Part shown: positions 56,916 to 64,000 of the stretch, piece by piece
Layout of the letters: each line of letters begins with the position of its first letter
Numbering within the stretch: the first letter of the stretch is position 1
Source: Sphingomonas sp. NFR04
GTDB lineage: Bacteria; Pseudomonadota; Alphaproteobacteria; Sphingomonadales; Sphingomonadaceae
DNA: 64,000 nt
Assembly (NCBI RefSeq): GCF_900114095.1
Contig: NZ_FORV01000001.1
Span: 310,001 to 374,000 of the forward strand
Direction of reading: 5' to 3'
The notes under the pieces: generated by a model
The model's input: only the letters and a program-made list of their open reading frames with translations
What the model was told of the DNA's origin: nothing
Database searches by the model: none
Program-made: the position numbers and the translations under genes

Positions 56916-57416
56916 ATGCCGGCTCCGATCCTCACCCCGCTGCAGCCCCGCCACCTTCCCCAGGCGCTTGCCCTGCAGGCACAGGCTTATCCCGCCTTCC
57001 TCGTCGAACCTGAGCCCGCCTTTGCCAGCCGACTCCATGTTGCCACGCCGTTCAACCTGGCGGCCGAGCACGGGGGCATCCTGCTCGCCTATCTGCTGGC
57101 GCATGGCTGGACGCGCGAATCGCCGCCGTCGGTGGGCGCGGTGCTCGATCCCACGACGCACGGCGACACGCTGTACCTGCACGACCTCGCCGTGTCGGCG
57201 GCAGCCCGCGGGACCGGCATCGGTCGCCTGCTGGTCGAGGCGGCCTTCAGGGACGCGGTTGCCGTGGGCCTCACCCGTGCCGAACTGATCGCGATCGACG
57301 GCGCCGCGGACTATTGGCGTCGGCTGGGTTTCGAGTCCGGCAGCCCCTCCGCCGCCCTCGCCGCCAAGGTGGCGCAGTACGGCCCGGCGGCGCAGTGGAT
57401 GTGGCGCGCTTTGTAG
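56916..57416 (+). CDS. GNAT-family N-acetyltransferase
   Basis: A 166-aa protein with acetyl-CoA motif LAVSAAARGTGIGRLLVEAA and the C-terminal YWRRLGFE typical of the family. Substrate unknown. Confidence 0.85.
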   Translation: MPAPILTPLQPRHLPQALALQAQAYPAFLVEPEPAFASRLHVATPFNLAAEHGGILLAYLLAHGWTRESPPSVGAVLDPTTHGDTLYLHDLAVSAAARGTGIGRLLVEAAFRDAVAVGLTRAELIAIDGAADYWRRLGFESGSPSAALAAKVAQYGPAAQWMWRAL

Positions 57417-57489
57417 GGCCAGACCCATGGATTCGGCGCGAGGGCGCCGCTAGGCTGGACTATCAACCATCTCCGGGGGGACCCTTTTC

Positions 57490-58995
57490 TTGCGCCACAG
57501 TACCCTGATCGCCGCATCTGTCGCCGCCCTGCTCCTCGCCCCGCAGGCACAAGCGCAGGACAAGAAGGCCGACGCCGCCGCCGAAAAGAGCGACGACAAG
57601 GCCGGCAAGACCGACCTGCCGCCGCTGCCCGACGACAAGACGATCGCGCAGACCGCGGTGATCGGCGGCAAGCCGATCCGCTATCAGGCGACCGTGGGCA
57701 AGCTGCCGGTCTATGACGCCAAGGGGAAGAAGATCGGCGAGGTGGTCTACACCGCCTATGTCGTGCCCGGCGGCGGCGCGCAGCGGCCGGTGACCTTCGC
57801 GTTCAATGGCGGCCCCGGCGCGTCGTCAGTCTATCTCAACCTCGGCGCGGTGGGTCCCAAGCGTGTCCAGTTCGGCGACAAGGGCGATGCGCCGTCCGAT
57901 GCCCCGCTGCTCGTCGACAATCCGGCCAGCTGGCTCGACATGACCGACCTGGTGTTCATCGACCCCATCGGCACCGGCTTCAGCCGCAGCCTGGTCGACG
58001 AAGACGCGACCAAGAAGGCGTTCTACGCCAACGAGCCGGACATCAAGTACCTGTCGCGCATCGTCTATGACTGGCTGGTCAAGAACGAACGGCTGCGCTC
58101 GCCCAAGTTCGTGATGGGCGAAAGCTATGGCGGCTATCGCGCGCCGCGCATCGCCTATGAACTGCAGACCCAGCTGGGCGTCGGCATCAACGGCATCGTG
58201 ATGGTCTCGCCCTATCTCGATCCGGCCGCGACCGCGGGATCGGATGCGCTGTCGCCGTTGCCGTGGATGATCACCCTGCCCTCGATGGCGGCAGGGCATC
58301 TCGAGCGCGCGGGCAAGCTCACGCCGCAGGCGATGGCGGGCGTGGAAGCCTATACCCGCGGCGGCTTCGCCACCGACCTGCTCGCCGGCCGCTCCGACCC
58401 GCAGGCGACCGCACGGCTGAGCGACAAGGTGACCGAGCTGACCGGCCTCGACCCGAAGCTGGTCCGTCGACTCGATGGGCGCATCGACGAGGGCACCTAT
58501 CTGCGCGAAGTCCACCGCGACGACGGCAAGATCGGCAGCGTGTACGATTCGAATGTCGATGCCTTCGACCCCTTCCCCAATGCCGCCGAGCGCAAGTCGG
58601 GCGACCCGATCCTGGAAGGCATCATCGCGCCGACCACCAGCGCGATGGTCGACTTCATCACCCGCGAAGTGGGTTGGAAGACCAGCGCACGCTACAATGC
58701 GCTGTCCTTCTCGGTGAATTCGGCCTGGGACCGCGGCACGCCCGACGACGCGCCGGTGAGCGATCTGCGCAAGGCGGTGGCGAACGACCCGAAGATGGGG
58801 GTGCTGATCGTCCATGGCTATAACGACCTGTCCTGCCCCTATTTCGGATCGCGGCTGATCATCGACCAGATGCCGCGCTTCGGCGTGGAGCAGCGGGTGA
58901 AGCTGGGGGTCTATCCCGGCGGGCACATGTTCTATTCGCGCAAGGCGAGCGCGGAGGCGTTCAAGGCCGATGCGCGGGTGCTGTATACGCGGTGA
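57490..58995 (+). CDS. S10-family serine carboxypeptidase-like protein
   Basis: A 501-aa exported alpha/beta hydrolase starting at TTG 57490 with a signal peptide ending APQAQAQ. It shows the S10 signatures FNGGPGASSVYLNLGAVGP and GESYGGYRAP (catalytic Ser near residue 212), an Asp in HGYNDLSCPY and His in YPGGHMFY. It probably removes C-terminal residues from periplasmic peptides. Confidence 0.9.
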   Translation: MRHSTLIAASVAALLLAPQAQAQDKKADAAAEKSDDKAGKTDLPPLPDDKTIAQTAVIGGKPIRYQATVGKLPVYDAKGKKIGEVVYTAYVVPGGGAQRPVTFAFNGGPGASSVYLNLGAVGPKRVQFGDKGDAPSDAPLLVDNPASWLDMTDLVFIDPIGTGFSRSLVDEDATKKAFYANEPDIKYLSRIVYDWLVKNERLRSPKFVMGESYGGYRAPRIAYELQTQLGVGINGIVMVSPYLDPAATAGSDALSPLPWMITLPSMAAGHLERAGKLTPQAMAGVEAYTRGGFATDLLAGRSDPQATARLSDKVTELTGLDPKLVRRLDGRIDEGTYLREVHRDDGKIGSVYDSNVDAFDPFPNAAERKSGDPILEGIIAPTTSAMVDFITREVGWKTSARYNALSFSVNSAWDRGTPDDAPVSDLRKAVANDPKMGVLIVHGYNDLSCPYFGSRLIIDQMPRFGVEQRVKLGVYPGGHMFYSRKASAEAFKADARVLYTR

Positions 58996-59013
58996 CGCCG
59001 ACATTTAAGCCCC

Positions 59014-59238
59014 TCCTCCTTGGAGGAGGGGTTGGGGTGGAGGGATTCAAGACCATAAGTTGGTCTCGGTGAGACACAGTCCCACCCTGCAGGGACGGCT
59101 ATCGCATAGGATAGCCAAGGTCTACGGCTTCAAAAAACCGTCGTCATTCCCGCGAAAGCGGGAATCCATTGCCCTGAGCGCCTGGGGAAAGAACCTCAGC
59201 ATCAGCGCCTATGGATCCCCGCCTTCGCGGGGATGACG
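59014..59238. repeat. REP-like inverted repeats downstream of the S10 peptidase
   Basis: Two repeat types sit side by side: a dyad cccctcctcc/ggaggagggg at the left, and arms at 59142-59168 and 59212-59238 that are inverted copies of one another, each with its own dyad (ttcccgcgaaagcgggaa; atccccgccttcgcggggat). The second type resembles dispersed palindromic repeats found in many sphingomonads. Confidence 0.65.
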
Positions 59239-59294
59239 TCCTATTCTGGGCATGTGCGATTGCCCAGCCCATGAAGAAGACCGGCTTCAGCGCC

Positions 59295-59513
59295 TCACCC
59301 CGCGTCCAGCTCGCTCTCCAGCTTGAGCGCCCGGCCTCCATCTTCCTGCTCGACCAGATAGGCCGGATTGTCCTTGGTCCCGTTGCGCACGATCTTCTCG
59401 CCCTTGATCGTGCGCTGCACGCGCCGCTCGAAGCGCTCGGCCACCTTGCCGTGCGCCTGGTGACCACCCCAGTTCCAGCGCACCGCGGCGCCCTTCGCGA
59501 AATGCTTGCTCAT
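59295..59513 (-). CDS. DUF2945 small protein
   Basis: A 72-aa basic protein: KGAAVRWNWGGHQAHGKVAE, IKGEKIVRNGTKDNPAYLVE. This is the DUF2945 (tudor-like, hypervirulence-associated) pattern. Function unknown. Confidence 0.85.
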   Translation of the reverse strand: MSKHFAKGAAVRWNWGGHQAHGKVAERFERRVQRTIKGEKIVRNGTKDNPAYLVEQEDGGRALKLESELDAG

Positions 59514-59551
59514 GCGAGGCTAATCGCGCGAGCGGGCCTCACGTTCCTCGC

Positions 59552-60760
59552 ATGGGACAAGTCGTCCGCTTGCCCGTCCCGCAACAGGCGGATAAGGCCC
59601 GAAGCCAAATGCAACCCTCCGATCTTCGCGTCGCGCTGTTCAGCGGCAATTACAATTACGTTCGCGACGGCGCGAACCAGGCGCTCAACAAGCTCGTCGG
59701 CTATCTGCTGGACCAGGGCGTGAGGGTCCGAATCTATTCGCCGACCACCGACACCCCTGCGTTCAAGCCGACCGGCGAGCTGGTGAGCGTACCCGCCTGG
59801 CCGGTGCCGGGCGGTCGCGCGGAGTACAAGTTCGCCACCGGCCTGCCCAAGAGCATCCGCGCCGATCTGGAAGCCTTCGCGCCCAACATGGTGCATGTCT
59901 CGGCGCCCGAATTCCTCTGCCACGGCGCGGTGCGCTGGGCGCGCAAGCACGACATCGCGACGCTCGCCTCGCTCCACACGCGCTTCGAGACCTACCCGGC
60001 CTATTACCATCTGGGCTTCATGGCGCCCGTGATCATCAAGCTGCTGACCCGGTTCTACAACCGTGTCGACCAGGTGGTGACACCCGGAAACTCCACCGCC
60101 GACCTCATCCGCGGCTGGGGCGTGACCACGCCGATCCGCATCTGGTCGCGCGGGGTGGATCACGATCGGTTCAACCCGGCGCGCCGCGACCTCGCCTGGC
60201 GCCGCGCACTCGGTATCGGCGACGAGGAGTTCGCCGTCGGCTTTCTGGGCCGGCTGGTGCTGGAGAAGGGCCTCGATATCTTCGCGCAGGTCTGCAACCG
60301 GCTGACCGAGCGCGGCGTGCCGCACAAGGTGCTGGTGATCGGCGAGGGCCCGGCGCGGCAATGGTTCGCCGATCAGGTGCCGGAGGCGGTGTTCACCGGC
60401 TTCCAGCGCGGCGACGATCTCGCCCGTGCGGTCGCCTCGATGGACGTGCTGTTCAATCCCTCGGTCACCGAGACCTTCGGCAACGTCACCTCGGAAGCGA
60501 TGGCCTGCGGCGTGCCGATCGTCGCCGCACGCGCGACGGGTGCGATCGACCTGGTAGAGGAAGGCGTCAACGGCTTCCTGGTGCCGCCGCGCGACGTCGA
60601 TGCCTATGCCGGCGCCATCGCCGGACTGATCGAGGATCCGGCGCTCGCCGCCGCCGCCGGTGCGGCCGGGCACGAAAAGGCGCAGGCCTATGTGTGGGAC
60701 CGCGTGAATCACGCGGTGCTTGACAGCTATTTCGAGATTCTCGCGCGCCGCGGACGGTGA
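59552..60760 (+). CDS. GT4-family glycosyltransferase
   Basis: A 402-aa retaining glycosyltransferase. N-terminal FSGNYNYVRDGANQALNKLV starts the acceptor domain, and the nucleotide-sugar domain has GRLVLEKGLDIFAQV and the EX7E motif in TETFGNVTSEAMACG. It resembles GDP-mannose-dependent alpha-mannosyltransferases of glycolipid synthesis. The start may be ATG 59552 or ATG 59609 (MQPSDLRVALF). Confidence 0.88.
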   Translation: MGQVVRLPVPQQADKARSQMQPSDLRVALFSGNYNYVRDGANQALNKLVGYLLDQGVRVRIYSPTTDTPAFKPTGELVSVPAWPVPGGRAEYKFATGLPKSIRADLEAFAPNMVHVSAPEFLCHGAVRWARKHDIATLASLHTRFETYPAYYHLGFMAPVIIKLLTRFYNRVDQVVTPGNSTADLIRGWGVTTPIRIWSRGVDHDRFNPARRDLAWRRALGIGDEEFAVGFLGRLVLEKGLDIFAQVCNRLTERGVPHKVLVIGEGPARQWFADQVPEAVFTGFQRGDDLARAVASMDVLFNPSVTETFGNVTSEAMACGVPIVAARATGAIDLVEEGVNGFLVPPRDVDAYAGAIAGLIEDPALAAAAGAAGHEKAQAYVWDRVNHAVLDSYFEILARRGR

Positions 60761-60841
60761 GCAGCAAGCACACGGCTCATTGCGCGACCTGCCGCAGCCA
60801 TGTTTCCGTAACATCTCCGATGCATACGAGCACATGTTAGC

Positions 60842-60852
60842 GCAAACGTTGC
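60842..60852 (+). promoter_or_regulatory. Possible LacI-type operator
   Basis: GCAAACGTTGC has GCAA/TTGC arms around a CG-centred core, as in LacI/GalR-family sites, 110 bp upstream of the receptor gene. A single site, so uncertain. Confidence 0.25.
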
Positions 60853-60961
60853 CATAATTTTGGCTCCGCACACGTACATGTCCTTATGACACGAGTTTCA
60901 ATGCTTTAACGCGCCCTGGCACAGTTCAACCCTAGAAACAATTGAGACAAATGGGGTTGCA

Positions 60962-63478
60962 ATGAATACTCGTTTCCGTTTGGCGCTGGCGCTGTCCGCC
61001 GCGGCGATCGCTCTTCCCGCGCATGCCCAGCAGGCTGCTGCCGGCGCCGACGCGGCCGCTGCACACAAGAGCGACTCGGTCGAGGCCAAGCCGCAGAAGC
61101 AGGCCTTCACCACCGGCGTCGCCAAGGGTCGCGACCTGCTCGATTCGGCCATTTCGGCGAGCTCGATCGACGAGGAGCAGATCCAGAAGATCGGCACCCG
61201 CTCGATCGCCGAAGTGCTGGGCAACATGCCGGGCATCCGCGCGGAAACCGCCGGCACCGACGGCTTGACCGCCGTGACGATCCGCGGTCTGCCGATGGCG
61301 GCGGATGGCTCCAAGTTCCTGCAGATCCAGGAAGACGGCCTGCCCGTCCTGGAATTCGGCGACATCCACTTCGCCTCGACGACCGCGTTCCTGCGCACCG
61401 ACCTGAGCCTGTCGCAGGTCCAGGCGATCCGCGGCGGATCGGCATCGACCTTCGCGTCGAACTCGCCGGGCGGCCTGGTCAACTTCATCTCCAAGACCGG
61501 CGAGGAAGACGGCGGCACGCTGCAGCTTTCGTCGGGCATCGACCATGAACTCGGCCGCGTCGACTTCGATTATGGCGGCCATCTGAGCAAGACGGTGCGC
61601 TTCAACGTCGGCGGGTTCTACCGCCAGGGCGAAGGCCCGCGCGCGACCGGCTATGACGCGTTCAAGGGCGGCCAGATCAAGATGAACGTCACCAAGACGT
61701 TCGGCAACGGCTATATCCGCCTGTACGGCAAGTATCTCGACGACCGCGAGCCCAATTACGCGATGGTGCCGGTGGCGGTGCGCGGCACCAATGCCGATCC
61801 CAGCTACAGCACGATCCCGGGCTTCGATCCGCGCAAGGACACGCTCTATTCGCGCTACAAGACCTCGATCCTCGCGCTAGACGGCAACAACAACGTCCAG
61901 AATCTGGATCTCCGCGAGGGCGATCGCAGCAAGGTCGCCTCGATCGGGCTGGAGGCGCAGTTCGATGTCGCGGGTTGGACGTTCAGCGATCGCATGCGCT
62001 ACGCCGCGATCTCGGGCACCTATAACGAGAGCAGCTCGATGGCGCTGCTGCCCGCCGCCGCGCTCGCACCGGCCTTTGCCGGCCCTGGCGCGACGCTGCG
62101 CTATGCCACCGGCCCGAACGCCGGCAAGACGATCGCCAATCCCGCGACGCTGAACGGCAACGGTTTGCTGATGTACGGGCTGGAGATCCATTCGGACCTG
62201 GAGAAGCTCGACAACTTCACCAATGATTTCCGCGGCAGCCGCGTGTGGGGCGTCGGTGACGGCAAGCTGACCACCACCGCCGGTTTCTATGCGTCGTCGC
62301 AGGCGATGGCGCAGAATCTGGACCTGCTGAACGACGTGTTCGACATCGCCTCGGGCGGCAATTCGGCCTATGTCGATGTGCTGACCGCCGGCGGCGTGCC
62401 GGTGACCCAGGGCGGCGTGCTGAACTACGGCATCCGCGGCGGCGCGGGCTATCGCCGGCGATACGACCTGCAATATCGCGTCTTCGCGCCTTATGGCTCG
62501 GTGAACTACCAGATTGGCGCGCTCTCGGTCGGCGGCAGCCTGCGCTATGATTTCGGCAAGGTCAGCGGCACGCTGTACGGCGCCGATCTCGGCGGCGGCC
62601 GCGTCGGCGTGGCGCCGGTCGACATGAACCGCGACGGCGCGATCTCGCTGCCCGAACGCAGCGTGGCGGTGCTGCCGCTGTCGCAGCCGGGCCTGGCGGA
62701 CTATAGCTACAAATACGCTTCCTACTCGGTCGGCGTGAACTATCGCATCGCCGAGCCGCTGTCGGTGTTCGCCCGCTACAGCCGCGGTGCCCGCGCCAGC
62801 GCCGAGCGCCTGTTCTTCTCGCCCGCGGTAAATCCGAATTCGGGCGAGCTGACCGATCCGGCAATGGCCTTTGGCCCGGTCAAGCAGGCCGAAGCGGGCG
62901 TCAAGTTTCGCAAGGACGGCGTGACGTTGTTCGCCACCGGCTTCTGGGCTTCGACCACCGACAAGAACCTGCAGATCGGCGCCGACGCGACCGGCCAGAC
63001 CGTGGTGCTGCAGATCGATCGCGACTACAGCGCCAAGGGTGTCGAGCTCGAAGGCCTGTTCGAGCATGGACCGCTCAGCCTGCGCCTCGGCGCCACCTAC
63101 ACCAAGGCCAAGATCGATGCGGACAAGGCGGACAAGACGCTGGTCGGCAACACGCCGCGCCACCAGCCGGACCTGATCTTCCAGGCGACCCCGCAGTTCG
63201 AGGTGAAGCGCTTCACCATCGGCACCAACGTGATCGGCACCACCAGCAGCTTCGCGCAGGACGGCAACCTGCTCAAGCAGCCGGGCTATGCCATCGTCAG
63301 CCCGTTCGTGCAGGTCCGCCCGGTGAACGGCGTGCAGATCGGCCTCAACGTCTACAACGTGTTCGACAAGCTCGCCTTCGTCTCGGTCAACTCGGCGGCG
63401 GTCCCCGCCTCGGGTGTCGCCACCGCGCAGACGCTGACCGGCCGCACCGTCACCGCATCGGTTCGCTTCAGCTTCTGA
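60962..63478 (+). CDS. TonB-dependent receptor
   Basis: This 838-aa receptor has a signal peptide ending ALPAHAQ, a plug domain (GTRSIAEVLGNMPGIRAETA, VTIRGLPMAADGSKFLQIQ) and a beta-barrel ending TGRTVTASVRFSF with the C-terminal Phe. There is no STN domain. It is not closely related to the receptors at 26-33 kb. A strong terminator follows. Confidence 0.93.
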   Translation: MNTRFRLALALSAAAIALPAHAQQAAAGADAAAAHKSDSVEAKPQKQAFTTGVAKGRDLLDSAISASSIDEEQIQKIGTRSIAEVLGNMPGIRAETAGTDGLTAVTIRGLPMAADGSKFLQIQEDGLPVLEFGDIHFASTTAFLRTDLSLSQVQAIRGGSASTFASNSPGGLVNFISKTGEEDGGTLQLSSGIDHELGRVDFDYGGHLSKTVRFNVGGFYRQGEGPRATGYDAFKGGQIKMNVTKTFGNGYIRLYGKYLDDREPNYAMVPVAVRGTNADPSYSTIPGFDPRKDTLYSRYKTSILALDGNNNVQNLDLREGDRSKVASIGLEAQFDVAGWTFSDRMRYAAISGTYNESSSMALLPAAALAPAFAGPGATLRYATGPNAGKTIANPATLNGNGLLMYGLEIHSDLEKLDNFTNDFRGSRVWGVGDGKLTTTAGFYASSQAMAQNLDLLNDVFDIASGGNSAYVDVLTAGGVPVTQGGVLNYGIRGGAGYRRRYDLQYRVFAPYGSVNYQIGALSVGGSLRYDFGKVSGTLYGADLGGGRVGVAPVDMNRDGAISLPERSVAVLPLSQPGLADYSYKYASYSVGVNYRIAEPLSVFARYSRGARASAERLFFSPAVNPNSGELTDPAMAFGPVKQAEAGVKFRKDGVTLFATGFWASTTDKNLQIGADATGQTVVLQIDRDYSAKGVELEGLFEHGPLSLRLGATYTKAKIDADKADKTLVGNTPRHQPDLIFQATPQFEVKRFTIGTNVIGTTSSFAQDGNLLKQPGYAIVSPFVQVRPVNGVQIGLNVYNVFDKLAFVSVNSAAVPASGVATAQTLTGRTVTASVRFSF

Positions 63479-63494
63479 TCCGTACGGCCAAGAC

Positions 63495-63533
63495 AAAAGG
63501 GGGCGGGAACCACGCGGTTCCCGCCCCCTTTTT
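63495..63533. terminator. Rho-independent terminator
   Basis: A 17-bp perfect stem (63495-63511 with 63516-63532) with a 4-nt loop, A-tract and T-tract. It ends the receptor gene and the convergent DUF2218 gene. Confidence 0.92.
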
Positions 63534-63539
63534 CGTGGC

Positions 63540-63863
63540 TCACTGCCAGTCGAACGTCAGCTCGCCCTCGCGGAACGCGAAGCGGTCGAGATGCCGGGCG
63601 ACGGCGCCCTTAAGCCCTTCCAGCTGCTCGGTGGACGTCGCGTCGATGCGCACCTCCAGCCCGGTCTCCGCTACGTCGAACGTCACCGCCGCATCGCCCG
63701 GATGATTGGCGCCGCGCGCGTCCTTGGGGAAGATCACGGTGCCGTTCTCGGGCGTGAAGGTCACCTGCAGGTTGTGCTGCCAGTGCTTGCACAGCTGCTG
63801 GAGATAGCGGCTGGCATGTTCGGTAGGCACCAGGGCGTGGCTGGTGAACGGGGCAATCGTCAT
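63540..63863 (-). CDS. DUF2218 protein
   Basis: A 107-aa protein of the DUF2218 pattern: HALVPTEHASRYLQQLCKHW, with VTFTPENGTVIFP and a C-terminal FREGELTFDWQ. In other bacteria it is found beside siderophore or iron genes. ATG 63863 fits the family length. Confidence 0.85.
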   Translation of the reverse strand: MTIAPFTSHALVPTEHASRYLQQLCKHWQHNLQVTFTPENGTVIFPKDARGANHPGDAAVTFDVAETGLEVRIDATSTEQLEGLKGAVARHLDRFAFREGELTFDWQ

Positions 63864-63935
63864 TCTGCTCTCCTTGGCCGCGGCGGGGACGAGCCCCAGA
63901 CGACGGCGTAACACCTCGATCCGGGGCATCGTTGC

Positions 63936-64000
63936 CTACAGCCGCTCGATCTTGCGCGCGGCTTCGTCGAGGATCTCGGCGATCGCGTGCAGGCGCTCGG
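63936..64000 (-). CDS. C-terminal end of an unidentified protein
   Basis: A minus-strand frame reading ERLHAIAEILDEAARKIERL ends at 63936-63938. The amphipathic helix could belong to a winged-helix regulator; only the end is visible. Confidence 0.4.
   Translation of the reverse strand, partial: ERLHAIAEILDEAARKIERL

Overview
The window is high-GC alphaproteobacterial chromosome, most likely Sphingomonas or a close sphingomonad. This rests on three large TonB-dependent receptors (TBDRs), a FecI/FecR-type sigma/anti-sigma pair, a CehA/McbA metallohydrolase, PEP-CTERM proteins, the comF-grxC-nitrilase-DUF1178 order, and frequent GTG/TTG starts with 1-4 bp stop/start overlaps. This is inference from gene content; no 16S gene is present.

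Layout. 1-10.7 kb: envelope and ion-homeostasis genes (SulP anion transporter, YcbB-like L,D-transpeptidase, CPA1 Na+/H+ antiporter, DUF389 protein, class A beta-lactamase-like lipoprotein, DUF2254 protein, and a KdpD-like sensor module with no kinase domain). 11.3-22.2 kb: a 10.8-kb defective prophage or integrative element in the 3' half of a tRNA-Arg(CCT) gene, bounded by a 48-bp direct repeat. It carries HTH proteins, a palindromic operator pair, two large surface proteins (one a beta-helix), a lysis-cassette remnant, an excisionase-like protein, a frameshifted tyrosine integrase and a membrane cargo gene. No capsid, portal or terminase gene is present.

22.2-26 kb: housekeeping operon comF-grxC-nitrilase-DUF1178, divergent from two methyltransferases. 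26-34.8 kb: a nutrient-uptake locus with two paralogous TBDRs around an ECF sigma/FecR pair, ending in an exported CehA/McbA hydrolase. 35-37.3 kb: a PEP-CTERM protein, a Nudix hydrolase and three tandem Flp pilins. 37.3-43 kb: accA, xerD, a periplasmic repeat-like protein with a 45-aa membrane protein, and divergent aroK-aroB. 43-52.7 kb: HemK-like methyltransferase, M1 aminopeptidase, DUF2256 protein, Rossmann-TylF fusion, DUF423 protein, KefB-type antiporter with a NifU/IscU-like protein, CvpA and RadA. 52.9-64 kb: a Thr-Pro-rich PEP-CTERM protein with a small L,D-transpeptidase, a CAP-domain protein, a GNAT enzyme, an S10 peptidase, a GT4 glycosyltransferase, a third TBDR and a DUF2218 protein.

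Most of the window is ordinary core genome. The parts most worth a second look are the defective element (att structure, broken integrase, operator-promoter-hairpin-microORF control region) and the TBDR/FecIR/CehA locus.
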